The notes beneath the pieces were generated by a model that ran no database searches, was not told the origin of the DNA, and saw only the letters and a list, made by a program, of their open reading frames with translations. Of a stretch of DNA of 64,000 nucleotides, positions 32,790 through 42,232 are shown piece by piece. The stretch's first letter is position 1. Each line of letters starts with the position of its first letter. This DNA comes from an uncultured Prevotellaceae bacterium (GTDB lineage: Bacteria > Bacteroidota > Bacteroidia > Bacteroidales > Bacteroidaceae). The stretch is taken from positions 62,001 to 126,000 of the forward strand of contig ONDS01000017.1 of the NCBI GenBank assembly GCA_900316685.1. The letters are read 5' to 3'. The position numbers and the translations under genes were made by a program.

Positions 32790-33758
32790 TCAGAACAGGT
32801 CGATGGTGTCGGGAGCATTGGTCGATGGCTCATCGGGAGCAACCTGGTGGTCGTGGAGCACAGGTGGCGAGTAGCGCCCGTCGCTATCGCTGTCGGCGGC
32901 ACTACTGTCCTCATCCTCCTCCTCTTCCTGAATGCGCGGCGCTTTCCTCTTCTTCGCCTGCTGGTGGGTCATATACGCTTCGAAATCCTCGTCGGAGAAA
33001 GTGAACACATGGCCGAGGATGCCTAACGACAAAGTCTTCTTCCGACCTTCTATCTCCACCTGTCCCAAGGAGAACAGGCCGTAGTCCTTCACCGTCACCA
33101 TGTGGTCGGTCACCTTGTCGACGATACCCGAGGTGAGTATCGACGCGCCAAACCCACTGTAAGGATCGCCCATGACATCGTCGACCTGACTCTCAATGAT
33201 GTCGCTGGCCAGCTGGCTGATGGCCGCCCGGTGCTTCTTCTCGTTGGGCTTTGTAGCGGCGAGTACGGCACAGAGTGCCACGAGGAAGAACAGGAAGAAG
33301 AACAGTCCCTTGTAACGACTGATGAAGGGGGGGCGCTGTTGTGGCGCTTGGCCATAGCCCCCTGTCGGTGACTGTTGACCGAAGGCTTCGGGTTGCGGCA
33401 TCGGCGGGGTGGGTGGCGCTTGGTAGTTGGGGCCTTGCTCGTAGTTGGCAGACTGTTCATATCCGCTGGCCTGGGGCGCAATGGGAGGAATAGGCTGTTC
33501 CACCTGAGCCACGGAGGGTGCCGGCGGGGGTACCACCGAGGGTTCGGGTTCCACTTCCTCGTCTGTTGGTTCTGGTACCGGCGGGCGCACGATGCCTTGC
33601 AGCACTTCTACCTCGCCGGCAGGTGTCCAGTCGGCCATGCCGGCTTTCCATACCAGCGTGTCGGCATCCAAACCCAACTTTTGCAGTTGTTCGAGGGTGT
33701 AGGGACCTTGTTGCTCGTCGTTGAGCACCACATAGAATCTGATAACTGTTTCGTTCAT
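32790..33758 (-). CDS. GYF_2-domain membrane protein
   Basis: 322 residues. Residues 5-60 form a GYF_2 (DUF4339) domain (FYVVLNDEQQGPYTLEQLQKLGLDADTLVW split; W-K-A-G-M-A-D-W-T-P-A), followed by a long Pro/Gln/Ala/Tyr linker (65-150), one membrane helix (about 158-176), and a conserved C-terminal region with a helix-strand pattern (about 180-285) and acidic tail. GYF_2 domains bind Pro-rich peptides. Function unknown. Promoter: TAATTTTG at 33872-33865 on the minus strand. Confidence 0.75.
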   Translation of the reverse strand: MNETVIRFYVVLNDEQQGPYTLEQLQKLGLDADTLVWKAGMADWTPAGEVEVLQGIVRPPVPEPTDEEVEPEPSVVPPPAPSVAQVEQPIPPIAPQASGYEQSANYEQGPNYQAPPTPPMPQPEAFGQQSPTGGYGQAPQQRPPFISRYKGLFFFLFFLVALCAVLAATKPNEKKHRAAISQLASDIIESQVDDVMGDPYSGFGASILTSGIVDKVTDHMVTVKDYGLFSLGQVEIEGRKKTLSLGILGHVFTFSDEDFEAYMTHQQAKKRKAPRIQEEEEDEDSSAADSDSDGRYSPPVLHDHQVAPDEPSTNAPDTIDLF

Positions 33759-34134
33759 TGTTTTCTCTCTTTAATGTTTAGTGTTAAGCGTTTAGTGTTT
33801 AGTGTTCTCTGCACTCCCTCCCTTGGGAGGGCCGGTGTGTGCCGGATGTTTTGCAAAGGCGCTGCAAAATTAACATTCCCCCCGTACTGGCAAAATTTTG
33901 TATGCTTTTTTTGCACTAATTAGCAATTGTTAAATTCAAACTCTCGTACAATTATTTGTTTGATTTTTTTGTATATTTGCTCCGATATTGTTAGCTATAT
34001 TGTATCGTGGTAGGGGCGGTGCCTTGTGCCCTCCCGCAAAATGAAGCCTGAATAGATATATCCATCTATTGAATGAGATACGTTGACGACAATTGAGCAC
34101 TGACCGAGCGAACAGGAAAAATAATAATTGGGTT
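33759..34134. other. Divergent intergenic region with repeats and promoter boxes
   Basis: Contains GTTTAGTGTT words (33770-33805), the palindrome CTCCCTCCCTTGGGAGGG (33814-33831), a minus-strand -7 box for the GYF_2 gene (33872-33865), a plus-strand TATATTTG (33971-33978) for the next gene, and a TAGGGGCGGTGCC element (34007-34036). Confidence 0.6.
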
Positions 34135-35607
34135 ATGGAAAAGAGACTGCATGTGGAAGAAGAGGCGGCCCGCTGCCTGCTGTGTCAGGATGCGCCGTGC
34201 AGCCAAGTGTGTAAGCAGGGCGATCCCGCCCGTGCCATCCGTGCCATCCGCTTTGGCAACGAAAAACTGTCCGGTCGTTGGGTTGCCGAGTGCACTGACG
34301 AGGATTTGGAGAAGGCGGAGAAAGCCTGCATCCATTACGACAGGCCTATTCGTATCAGGGAGATGTTGCGGGCTGTGGGCAGAGAGTCCGTAGCACCGAT
34401 GCAAGAGCGCAGCTTGGAGATAGATTTCTGCGGCATCCATTGCGAGAATCCTTTCTTCCTGGCCTCGTCGGCCATCTGCACCAATTACGAGATGGTGGCG
34501 CGTGCTTTTGAGGCGGGATGGGCCGGCGTGTTCTACAAGACCATCTGCTTGCAGGATATCCGTGAGGTGTCGCCTCGTTTCGATGCTTGTCAGCAGGGAG
34601 ACAAGGGCGATTTCTATGCCTTCCGCAACATGGAGCAGTTGAGCGAGAACCCGGCGGAGGTGGATTTCGATATACTGCGGCGGCTGAAGCGCGACTACCC
34701 CTCGAAGGTGGTTGTCGCCAGCATCATGGGACAGACAGAAGAACAGTGGATAGAATTGGCCAAGATGGCTGAGAAGGCCGGTGTGGATGCCGTGGAACTG
34801 AACTTTTCCTGTCCGCAGATGCGACTCACGGGCATGGGCAGCGACGTGGGGCAGAACCCTGAGCTGGTACTTTTCTATACGGCCTTTGTCAAGCGTATGG
34901 TTTCCATCCCCGTCATCCCGAAGATGACACCCAACATCACTCATATCACCGAACCCGCGATGGCGGTGTTCTTCGCCGGTGCCGATGGCGTGTCGGCCAT
35001 CAACACCATCAAGAGTGTGACCATGGGACGGCGCGCCGAGGTGAGTGGACGTAAGACCATATCCGGACTGTCGGGGCGTGCCGTCAAACCTATCGCTCTC
35101 AGGCATATCCTGGAGATGGCGCAGAGTCCGATGATCAACGGCTCGCACGGCAAGAAAGTGGATGTCAGTGGCATTGGCGGCATCGAGACGTGGTGCGATG
35201 CCTTGGAATTCATCCAGTTGGGTTGTAGCAACGTGCAGGTCTGCACTGCCGTGATGCAGTACGGTTACCGTATTATCGACGACCTCATCTTGGGACTTCA
35301 GCATTATCTCGCGGAGCGAGGCGTGGATCATTTGGCGGATATCGTGGGCGAGGAGCTGCCCAACTTCGTCACCCCCTCCGACCTCGACCGCGAGACCATC
35401 GTCTATCCGAAGATCGACCGTGAACGGTGTATCGGCTGTGGCCGTTGTTATACATCGTGCGCGGATGGTGGCCATCAGGCCATCGCTTTCGATGCCGCCA
35501 CCCGCCAGCCCCGCATCATCGGCACCAAATGCGTGGGTTGTCACCTTTGCCGGCTGGTATGTCCTACGGGAGCTATCGGTATCACCAAGCGAATCGATAA
35601 GAAATAA
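34135..35607 (+). CDS. preA: Dihydropyrimidine dehydrogenase-type protein (PreA-like) with Fe-S clusters
   Basis: 490 residues from the ATG at 34135. The N-terminus has a Cys-rich cluster region (CLLCQDAPCSQVC) as in the PreT/DPD N-terminal domain. The centre (about 90-400) is a dihydroorotate-dehydrogenase-like FMN barrel (NPFFLASSAICTNYEMV, LNFSCPQ, IPKMTPNITHI). The C-terminus has two 4Fe-4S motifs (CIGCGRCYTSC; CVGCHLCRLVC). Bacterial PreAT reduces pyrimidines with NADH; a separate PreT is not adjacent, and the extra N-terminal cluster suggests a variant architecture. Large antisense frame opposite it is not a gene. Confidence 0.85.
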   Translation: MEKRLHVEEEAARCLLCQDAPCSQVCKQGDPARAIRAIRFGNEKLSGRWVAECTDEDLEKAEKACIHYDRPIRIREMLRAVGRESVAPMQERSLEIDFCGIHCENPFFLASSAICTNYEMVARAFEAGWAGVFYKTICLQDIREVSPRFDACQQGDKGDFYAFRNMEQLSENPAEVDFDILRRLKRDYPSKVVVASIMGQTEEQWIELAKMAEKAGVDAVELNFSCPQMRLTGMGSDVGQNPELVLFYTAFVKRMVSIPVIPKMTPNITHITEPAMAVFFAGADGVSAINTIKSVTMGRRAEVSGRKTISGLSGRAVKPIALRHILEMAQSPMINGSHGKKVDVSGIGGIETWCDALEFIQLGCSNVQVCTAVMQYGYRIIDDLILGLQHYLAERGVDHLADIVGEELPNFVTPSDLDRETIVYPKIDRERCIGCGRCYTSCADGGHQAIAFDAATRQPRIIGTKCVGCHLCRLVCPTGAIGITKRIDKK

Positions 35608-35791
35608 GTTTCTTCCCTTAATTCATCGTGGATGGGTATTGAAAGGGATGAATATTCGGAATTTGTTCAGCGTGAGCTGACACAAGAAGATTTGTTCTGC
35701 AGGATTATTATTGGCTTGTCGGCCTTCAATCCTTGGTTTCTGTCCGAAACTTCATTCAATTCAACCAAAGTCTTAGCCCATTTCGGAATCA

Positions 35792-36424
35792 TCACACTTC
35801 GTCGATTTCGCCTCCGGTGCGCTCCATGATGCTGGCGGCCAGGCTGTCGGCGGTCTGCACAATGGCTACAAGAGGGTAGAGCAGGCGAGCGGTGTCGTAG
35901 TTGCGCTGGTCTTCATAGCTGTTCATGTTCACACCCCAGGCTCCCATGTGCCACCGTATGGCGAGCATCTCGTCGTCGAAGAGTGCCAGGCCACTGCACA
36001 GTAGCATGATGACCGACTTCTCACCATGCCCCATCGGGAAGTTCTTGTAGGTCACTTTATAGGCTTCGGCATCTTCCCATTGGCCCAGGGCGTTTTTGCG
36101 CTTTTTTACCGAGCGTTTGTAGATGTCGCTCTTGCAAACGTCGTGAAGCAGGCTGGCGATGATCACGCTCTCGCGCTTCACCTCGTTGGCAAGATAGGGC
36201 TCCACGGTCTTCATGCCCTCATACACCGCCAGGGCGGCCTTGCAGGTGTTCAGCGAGTGAAGCACCAGTCCGCCGTTCTCATTGAGGTGATGGCCGGCCG
36301 AGGCTGGTGCCTCATAAAAACCCCAGTCCTCTAAATCGTTCAGCAGATCTTCTATGCCTTCACGCTTTGTTGAGCGCAACAGCTCGATAAACTCTTCTTT
36401 GGTCTTTTCTATATCGATAGTCAT
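35792..36424 (-). CDS. HD-domain hydrolase
   Basis: 210 residues. HD-type motifs: H in [18 protein letters not shown] (HD), then MGHGEKS and a C-terminal [12 protein letters not shown] (Asp). Resembles YfbR/3'-5' exonuclease-type or nucleotide-phosphate HD proteins found in Bacteroidetes. Substrate unknown. The start codon overlaps the stop of the upstream patatin-like gene (ATGA), so they are co-translated. Confidence 0.75.
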   Translation of the reverse strand: MTIDIEKTKEEFIELLRSTKREGIEDLLNDLEDWGFYEAPASAGHHLNENGGLVLHSLNTCKAALAVYEGMKTVEPYLANEVKRESVIIASLLHDVCKSDIYKRSVKKRKNALGQWEDAEAYKVTYKNFPMGHGEKSVIMLLCSGLALFDDEMLAIRWHMGAWGVNMNSYEDQRNYDTARLLYPLVAIVQTADSLAASIMERTGGEIDEV

Positions 36425-36783
36425 GGTTGAATAATTATTTTATTAGTGATACCTTGGGCTTCCTCGTATTTCTTCAGTGCTTGTTGGGTGCGATGGCGCC
36501 CGATGGCGATGAGTTTCTCCGACTTGTCGAAATCGAATGTCGTATAGCGGCTCAGCGAGAAGTCGGTGAGCTCGAACATCCGTTTCTTGTTGATGGTCTT
36601 CATCCACTCTCGAAACTCTTCGAGCTTGCCGGCGGCATAGACACCTCCGATGAGTGCGCCCATCGAGCAACCGGCAATGGAGGTGATGCGGTATCCCTGC
36701 TCCTCCAGCTCCAGTATAGCGCCGATATGGGCCAGTCCGCGGGCTCCACCACTCGACAATACCAATGCTACATCTTTTTTCAT
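36421..36783 (-). pseudogene. Patatin-like phospholipase with an internal in-frame deletion
   Basis: The frame encodes 120 residues from ATG 36783. The N-terminal part is a clear patatin: oxyanion [12 protein letters not shown] and nucleophile GCSMG. After LTDFSLSRY it jumps to [20 protein letters not shown], which resembles the extreme C-terminus of normal 250-260 residue Bacteroidetes patatins. Roughly 140 residues, including the catalytic Asp (DGG/DGA) region, are missing with the frame kept. Lipase activity should be lost. Promoter TATATTTG at 36845-36838 remains. It may be retained for translational coupling to the HD gene. Confidence 0.65.
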
Positions 36784-36845
36784 GGCTTTTACAAACGTTT
36801 TCCAGATGGTTGGTGAAGATTCTTTCGTTTTCGCCTGCAAATATA

Positions 36846-37101
36846 CGAAAAAAAACAATCGTAATGTCGTAGATGCGGATAAATTTCAGGGTATTCGTGG
36901 CGATATAGCTTGGTGTCACTTTGCTTATAATGCACAATTTGGAAAGTAGAGTTGGCAACCTTTCATGCCAGTGGTTAAAATTCTTTAAATAGGCTGGGCA
37001 AATCAATGCTCGTTATCGCTTTTTAAGTATCTTTGCATAATATATGGTGGGCTGATAGGCCCGATTATGCGATTTAGTGAACAAAATTAGGAAAACCCAC
37101 A
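36846..37101. other. Divergent intergenic region upstream of ffh
   Basis: A plus-strand TATCTTTG box at 37028-37035 serves ffh. Nothing else recognised. Confidence 0.5.
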
Positions 37102-38448
37102 ATGTTTGAAAATCTTAGTGAACGGTTGGAACGCTCTTTCAAGATATTGAAAGGCGAAGGGAAAATAACCGAAATCAATGTCGCCGAGACGATGAAGGAT
37201 GTGCGGCGTGCACTCATCGATGCCGACGTTAACTATAAAGTGGCCAAGACTTTCACTGACAAGGTGAAGCAGAAGGCGCTGGGCATGAACGTGCTCACGG
37301 CGGTCAAGCCAGGACAGCTCATGGTGAAGCTCGTGCACGACGAACTGGCAGAACTCATGGGCGGCGAGGCCGTGGGGCTCACCCTCGACAACAAACCCTC
37401 AATCATTCTTATGTCGGGTCTGCAGGGTTCGGGTAAGACCACCTTCAGCGGCAAGCTGGCCAACATGCTCAAACGCAAACAGCATAAGAAACCGCTGCTC
37501 GTGGCTTGCGACGTTTACCGTCCGGCGGCCATACAGCAGCTCATCGTCGTAGGACAGTCGGTGGAGGTGCCCGTCTACTCCGAGCCGGAGAGCAAGGATG
37601 TGGTGAGCATCGCCCAACACGCCTTACAGGAGGCGAAGACCAAGGGCTATGATGTGGTTATCATCGATACCGCCGGTCGTCTGGCCATCGACGAGGAGAT
37701 GATGAATGAGATAGAGACGCTCAAGAATGCTATCCAGCCCGACGAGACGCTCTTCGTGGTCGACTCGATGACGGGTCAGGATGCCGTCAACACTGCCAAG
37801 GAGTTCAACGACCGTCTCGATTTCGACGGCGTGGTGCTCACCAAACTCGACGGCGACACCCGTGGCGGTGCCGCATTGTCGATACGCACCGTGGTCACCA
37901 AACCCATCAAGTTTGTGGGTACGGGCGAGAAGATGGAGGCCATTGATGCCTTCCATCCTTCACGTATGGCCGATCGTATCCTCGGCATGGGCGATATCGT
38001 CAGTCTGGTGGAGCGCGCTCAGGAGCAATTCGACGAACAGGAGGCGCTCAGGCTGCAGAAGAAGATACAGAAAAACAAGTTCGATTTCAACGACTTCCTC
38101 GGACAGATACAGCAAATTAAGAAGATGGGCAACATCAAGGACCTGGCCGCCATGATACCTGGCGTGGGCAAGGCGTTGAAAGATGTGGACATCGACGACA
38201 ATGCCTTCAAGGGCATAGAAGCCATCATACAGAGCATGACCCCCAAGGAACGCTCCAACCCCGAGATCCTCAACCAGAGCCGCCGCATGCGTATCGCCAA
38301 GGGCTCGGGCACCTCTGTGCAGGATGTGGGCCGACTCATCAAACAGTTCGACCAAACCCGCAAGATGATGAAGATGATGACGGGCAATAAGGCTGCCATG
38401 ATGATGAACGCCATGCGGGGCAAGATGCCGGGAATGCCCATGAAGTAG
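37102..38448 (+). CDS. ffh: Signal recognition particle protein Ffh
   Basis: 448 residues, normal length. N domain (1-85), GTPase G domain with P-loop [15 protein letters not shown] and [10 protein letters not shown], and a Met-rich M domain (about 300-448; [19 protein letters not shown]) that binds SRP RNA and signal peptides. It targets nascent inner-membrane and secreted proteins to FtsY/SecYEG. Single housekeeping gene; folD follows after 121 nt of low-complexity sequence. Confidence 0.97.
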   Translation: MFENLSERLERSFKILKGEGKITEINVAETMKDVRRALIDADVNYKVAKTFTDKVKQKALGMNVLTAVKPGQLMVKLVHDELAELMGGEAVGLTLDNKPSIILMSGLQGSGKTTFSGKLANMLKRKQHKKPLLVACDVYRPAAIQQLIVVGQSVEVPVYSEPESKDVVSIAQHALQEAKTKGYDVVIIDTAGRLAIDEEMMNEIETLKNAIQPDETLFVVDSMTGQDAVNTAKEFNDRLDFDGVVLTKLDGDTRGGAALSIRTVVTKPIKFVGTGEKMEAIDAFHPSRMADRILGMGDIVSLVERAQEQFDEQEALRLQKKIQKNKFDFNDFLGQIQQIKKMGNIKDLAAMIPGVGKALKDVDIDDNAFKGIEAIIQSMTPKERSNPEILNQSRRMRIAKGSGTSVQDVGRLIKQFDQTRKMMKMMTGNKAAMMMNAMRGKMPGMPMK

Positions 38449-38494
38449 GGGCAAGGAGCAAGGGGCAAGGAGCAAGAGATTACTCCGAGGACTC

Positions 38495-38569
38495 ATAATT
38501 CCTAATTCATCATTGAGGAATCGCCTATGCGATAATTCAACATTCAAAACTCAACATTCAAAATTCACA
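38495..38569. repeat. Low-complexity ATTCA/ACTCA words upstream of folD
   Basis: CATAATTCCTAATTCATCATT, a small palindromic insert (ATCGCCTATGCGAT, 38519-38532), then AACATTCAAAACTCAACATT words reaching the start codon. These replace a ribosome binding site with A-rich leader sequence. Confidence 0.6.
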
Positions 38570-39448
38570 ATGACCCTGATTGACGGAAAAGCCACGGCGC
38601 AAGCCATCAAGAAAGAGATAGCCGAAGAGGTAGGCCGTATCGTGGCCGCCGGTGGGAAACGACCCCATCTGGCCGCTATACTGGTGGGCCACGACGGTGG
38701 CTCGGAAACGTATGTCAAGAACAAGGTGCTGGCATGTGAGGCCTGCGGATTCCAGTCCTCGCTCATACGTTTCGAGGACGATGTCGACGAAGAGACACTG
38801 CTACGGGAGGTGAAAGCTCTCAACGACGATCCCGATGTAGACGGGTTCATCGTGCAGTTGCCCCTGCCCAAACATATCGACGAGCAGAAGGTGATCATGG
38901 CCATCGACTACCGCAAAGATGTCGATGGCTTTCATCCCGTCAACGTGGGGCGCATGGCCATCGGACTGCCTTGCTTCATCTCAGCCACACCCTTAGGCAT
39001 ACTCACACTCTTGCAGCGTTACGGTATAGCCACACGCGGCAAGAAATGTGTCATCCTGGGGCGTAGCAACATCGTGGGCAAGCCCATGGCGCAACTCATG
39101 ATGCAGAAGCAGTTCGGCGACGCCACCGTCACCGTCTGCCATAGCCGTTCGGCCACGCTCAAGGAGGAGTGCCGGCAGGCCGACATCATCATCGCCGCCA
39201 TCGGACAACCGCGATTCCTCAAGGCCGACATGGTGAAGGAGGGAGCGGTGGTCATAGATGTGGGCACCACAAGGGTGCCCGATGCCTCGCGCAAGAGCGG
39301 CTTCCGGCTGACCGGCGACGTGGATTTCGACGAGGTGGCGCCTAAGTGCTCGTTCATCACCCCTGTGCCGGGCGGTGTGGGACCGATGACCATCTGTTCG
39401 CTCATGAAGAATACGTTGGCGGCAGGCAAGAAGGAGGTCTACCCATGA
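38570..39448 (+). CDS. folD: Methylenetetrahydrofolate dehydrogenase/cyclohydrolase FolD
   Basis: 292 residues from ATG 38570. Characteristic motifs: [16 protein letters not shown] (catalytic Tyr-Lys pair in YVKNK), [20 protein letters not shown] variant of PCTPxG, and the NADP-binding [11 protein letters not shown], ending in [11 protein letters not shown]. Interconverts methylene- and formyl-THF. The PCTP motif reads [10 protein letters not shown], as in other Bacteroidetes. Stop overlaps the next start (ATGA). Confidence 0.95.
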   Translation: MTLIDGKATAQAIKKEIAEEVGRIVAAGGKRPHLAAILVGHDGGSETYVKNKVLACEACGFQSSLIRFEDDVDEETLLREVKALNDDPDVDGFIVQLPLPKHIDEQKVIMAIDYRKDVDGFHPVNVGRMAIGLPCFISATPLGILTLLQRYGIATRGKKCVILGRSNIVGKPMAQLMMQKQFGDATVTVCHSRSATLKEECRQADIIIAAIGQPRFLKADMVKEGAVVIDVGTTRVPDASRKSGFRLTGDVDFDEVAPKCSFITPVPGGVGPMTICSLMKNTLAAGKKEVYP

Positions 39449-39624
39449 CGGCCAACGACTATTATCTCAAGGGCAATGAATACCGCCGTCAGGGCAACTG
39501 GCAACAGGCTATCAACTGCTATCTCGAAGCCATAGAGCTCGACCCGGAGAGCCCCGCGGTGCAAGCCAAGGAGATGCTCGACGATATCCTGAATTATTAC
39601 AACAAAGATCTGTATAATCCTTAA
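39445..39624 (+). CDS. Small TPR protein
   Basis: 59 residues forming one and a half TPR units ([32 protein letters not shown]) plus a C-terminal helix. Starts inside the folD stop codon (ATGA), so coupled to folD translation. Partner unknown; small TPR proteins of this type precede oxidoreductase genes in related genomes as far as I recall, here a ferredoxin-subunit gene. Confidence 0.75.
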   Translation: MTANDYYLKGNEYRRQGNWQQAINCYLEAIELDPESPAVQAKEMLDDILNYYNKDLYNP

Positions 39625-39668
39625 TAGTATGGAGTTTATCACTCTTACGTTAACTAAATCTTAATATT

Positions 39669-39902
39669 ATGAGTAAATTAAAGGGTGCTATCGTGGTCAA
39701 CACCGACAGGTGCAAGGGATGCCAACTGTGTATCTATGCCTGTGCGAAGGACGTCATAGCCTTGGCGTCCAAGAAGGTGAACATCTCGGGTTATCCGTAT
39801 GTCGAGGCGGTGCATCCCGACGCATGCGTCGGTTGCGCTTCCTGTGCCATCGTCTGTCCCGATGGGTGTATCACTGTGTACCGTAAAAAAGTGGAGGAGT
39901 AA
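39669..39902 (+). CDS. korD: 2-oxoacid:ferredoxin oxidoreductase delta-type ferredoxin subunit
   Basis: 77 residues with two complete 4Fe-4S motifs (CKGCQLCIYAC and CVGCASCAIVC). Size and position immediately before alpha, beta and gamma subunits identify it as the delta (ferredoxin-like) subunit that carries electrons from the TPP site to external ferredoxin. Kor (2-oxoglutarate) versus Vor (branched-chain 2-oxoacid) cannot be separated by eye. Confidence 0.85.
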   Translation: MSKLKGAIVVNTDRCKGCQLCIYACAKDVIALASKKVNISGYPYVEAVHPDACVGCASCAIVCPDGCITVYRKKVEE

Positions 39903-39906
39903 AGTT

Positions 39907-40992
39907 ATGGCTGAACAAGAAGTGAAATTGATGAAAGGCAACGAGGCGATAGCCCACGCTGCCATCCGCTGTGGCTGTGACGGTTACTTTGGTTATCCGA
40001 TTACTCCGCAGAGTGAAGTGATTGAGACGCTGGCCGAGCTGAAACCCTGGGAAACCACCGGCATGGTGGTCGTGCAGGCGGAGAGCGAGGTGGCGGCCAT
40101 CAACATGGTGTATGGTGCCGCTGGCGCCGGCAAGAGGGCGATGACCTCGTCGTCGAGTCCGGGCGTGGCGCTCAAACAGGAGGGTATCGCCTACATGGCG
40201 GGTGCCGAGCTGCCGGGATTGATTGTCAATGTGCAGCGTGGAGGTCCCGGACTGGGTACCATCCAGCCGTCGCAGAGCGACTATTTCCAGGCCACTCGTG
40301 GTGGTGGTAACGGCGACTACTACGTGCTCGTGCTTGCTCCCTACTCTGTGCAGGAGATGGTCGATTTCGTCGACCTGGCTTTTGAATTGTCGTTCAAATA
40401 CCGCATACCGGCGATGATACTGAGCGACGGCGTGATTGGGCAGATGATGGAGAAGGTGGTGCTGCCGCCGTACAAACCCCGTCGCACCGATGAGGAGGTG
40501 ATAGCCCAATGCCCGTGGGCATCGGTGGGCAAACCGAAGAGCCGGGGGCGTAATGTCATCACGTCGCTTGAACTCAAACCCGAAATCATGGAACAGCGCA
40601 ATATCCACTTGCAGGAGAAGTACCAGACCATCCGCGAGAATGAGGTGCGCTGCGAGTCGATGATGATGGACGATGCCGATTATATGATCGTGTCGTTCGG
40701 TAGTGCTGCCCGTATCGCCGAGAAGTCTATCGAGCTGGCTCGCGAAGAGGGCATCAAGGTGGGACTGTTCCGTCCCATCACCCTGTGGCCGTTCCCCACG
40801 AAGGAGATTGCCGCCATGGCGAAAGGCAAGAAGGGTGTGCTCGTGGCGGAAATCAACGCCGGACAGATGGTCGAGGACGTGCGCCTGGCCATCAACGGTG
40901 CTGTGCCCGTAGAGTATTTCGGTCGTCTGGGTGGTATCGTTCCCGACCCCGAGGAGATTGTTGAGGCATTGAAAACTAAATTGATGAAATGA
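39907..40992 (+). CDS. korA: 2-oxoacid:ferredoxin oxidoreductase alpha subunit
   Basis: 361 residues. Contains the pyrimidine-binding domain (GNEAIAHAAIRCGCDGYFGYPITPQSEV split), VQAESEVAAINMVYGAAGAGKRAMTSSSSPG, a helical transition, and a C-terminal transketolase-like domain II (KVGLFRPITLWPFP). Partner of the downstream beta subunit in oxidative decarboxylation of a 2-oxoacid to acyl-CoA with reduction of ferredoxin, reversible in anaerobes. Starts 4 nt after the delta subunit and overlaps the beta subunit start. Confidence 0.9.
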   Translation: MAEQEVKLMKGNEAIAHAAIRCGCDGYFGYPITPQSEVIETLAELKPWETTGMVVVQAESEVAAINMVYGAAGAGKRAMTSSSSPGVALKQEGIAYMAGAELPGLIVNVQRGGPGLGTIQPSQSDYFQATRGGGNGDYYVLVLAPYSVQEMVDFVDLAFELSFKYRIPAMILSDGVIGQMMEKVVLPPYKPRRTDEEVIAQCPWASVGKPKSRGRNVITSLELKPEIMEQRNIHLQEKYQTIRENEVRCESMMMDDADYMIVSFGSAARIAEKSIELAREEGIKVGLFRPITLWPFPTKEIAAMAKGKKGVLVAEINAGQMVEDVRLAINGAVPVEYFGRLGGIVPDPEEIVEALKTKLMK

Positions 40993-41765
40993 TGGAAACA
41001 AACAATATCATCAGCCCGGAGAACCTGGTTTATCAGAAACCGACTCTGTTGAATGACAATCCCATGCACTACTGCCCAGGATGTTCGCATGGCGTGGTGC
41101 ATAAACTCATTGCCGAGGTAATCGAGGAAATGGGTATGGAAGAGAAAACCGTGGGCGTATCGCCGGTGGGATGCGCCGTGTTCGCATACAACTATATCGA
41201 CATCGACTGGCAGGAGGCTGCCCACGGACGTGCGCCTGCTGTGGCTACGGGCATCAAGCGTATGTGGCCCGACCGACTGGTGTTCACCTATCAGGGTGAC
41301 GGCGACTTGGCTTGTATCGGTACGTGCGAGACCATCCATGCGCTCAACCGAGGCGAGAACATCGTGATCATCTTCATCAACAATGCCATCTACGGCATGA
41401 CGGGTGGACAGATGGCTCCCACCACGCTGCTCGGACAGAAAACAGCCACTTGCCCCTATGGGCGACAGGCTGACCTGCACGGATATCCCCTGAAGATGGC
41501 CGATATCGCCGCACAACTCGAAGGCACCTGCTATGTGACACGACAAAGCGTGGAGACCGTGGGCGCCATACGTAAGGCGAAGAAGGCGCTGCGCAAGGCC
41601 TTCGAGGCTTCGATGGCAAAGAAAGGCTCGTCGCTCGTCGAATTCGTGAGCACCTGCAACAGCGGTTGGAAACTCACCCCGCGCCAGGCCAACGAATGGA
41701 TGACCGAGAACATGTTCCCCTTCTATCCCAAAGGTGACCTCAAGGATACTACAAATATTAAATGA
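40989..41765 (+). CDS. korB: 2-oxoacid:ferredoxin oxidoreductase beta (TPP-binding) subunit
   Basis: 258 residues. CPGCSHGVVH at the N-terminus, then the TPP/Mg motif GDGDLACIGTCE ... NNAIYGMTGGQMAPTT. Normal length. Overlaps the alpha subunit gene by 4 nt (ATGATG start). The gamma subunit gene is separated from it by an inserted S23 gene. Confidence 0.92.
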   Translation: MMETNNIISPENLVYQKPTLLNDNPMHYCPGCSHGVVHKLIAEVIEEMGMEEKTVGVSPVGCAVFAYNYIDIDWQEAAHGRAPAVATGIKRMWPDRLVFTYQGDGDLACIGTCETIHALNRGENIVIIFINNAIYGMTGGQMAPTTLLGQKTATCPYGRQADLHGYPLKMADIAAQLEGTCYVTRQSVETVGAIRKAKKALRKAFEASMAKKGSSLVEFVSTCNSGWKLTPRQANEWMTENMFPFYPKGDLKDTTNIK

Positions 41766-41767
41766 CC

Positions 41768-41790
41768 AGTGTTTAGTGTTTAGTGTTTAG
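41768..41790. repeat. Left flank of the S23 insertion
   Basis: Three direct units of GTGTTTA. Its first 12 bases (AGTGTTTAGTGT) are the exact inverted complement of 42193-42204, and nearly so of 42214-42223, so the S23 gene lies between inverted repeats. Confidence 0.65.
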
Positions 41791-41807
41791 CGCCGTAAAG
41801 TGTTACA

Positions 41808-42179
41808 ATGGATAAATTTTCGTTCGAAGATCTTAATGCATATAAATATGCGAGGGCTTTAGTTCGAAGTGTCTATATACTTCTTTCTAAGTTCCCATCC
41901 TATGAACGGAATGCCTTATGTGATCAATTACGAAGATCCGCTATTTCTATACCTTCCAATATCGCAGAGGGAATGGGACGAATGTCTGCTAAAGAGCAGA
42001 TACATTTCATCGAAATCGCCTACGGTTCATTGATGGAGGTGTTATGCCAGTTGCAACTGGCAAAGGATTTGGATTATATTTCGGCTGAAGAAATGTCAGA
42101 AAAACGTACACAGATACAAACTTCGGCAAAGATTCTGTCGGGTTTAAGGGCTTCTTTAATTCATTCATTAAATACTTGA
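41808..42179 (+). CDS. Four-helix-bundle (S23/IVP-type) protein inside the kor operon
   Basis: 123 residues. The S23 family consensus is clear: FEDLNAYKYARALVRSVY, LCDQLRRSAISIPSNIAEGMGR, FIEIAYGSLMEVLCQLQLA. The family was named for proteins encoded in 23S rRNA intervening sequences and also occurs at many unrelated loci; it forms a homopentamer of four-helix bundles with a proposed RNA-binding role. AT-richer than both neighbours and flanked by inverted GTGTTTAG repeats between korB and korC, which suggests insertion of a small module. It preserves operon direction. Confidence 0.88.
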   Translation: MDKFSFEDLNAYKYARALVRSVYILLSKFPSYERNALCDQLRRSAISIPSNIAEGMGRMSAKEQIHFIEIAYGSLMEVLCQLQLAKDLDYISAEEMSEKRTQIQTSAKILSGLRASLIHSLNT

Positions 42180-42192
42180 GTTGTGGCATAGA

Positions 42193-42223
42193 ACACTAAA
42201 CACTCATCACTGTACACTAAACA
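42193..42223. repeat. Right flank of the S23 insertion
   Basis: ACACTAAACACT (42193-42204) and ACACTAAACA (42214-42223), inverted relative to the left flank; korC starts 9 nt later. Confidence 0.65.
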
Positions 42224-42232
42224 TTCAATAAC

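Noticed and set aside
34066-35544. 492-codon open frame on the minus strand
   Set aside because: It lies opposite the PreA-like gene, whose Fe-S and FMN-barrel motifs are clear; the antisense translation is His/Asp-rich without domains, a codon-bias shadow.
35608-35829. 65-codon plus-strand frame
   Set aside because: No promoter or motif, and it overlaps the HD gene end; treated as spacer.
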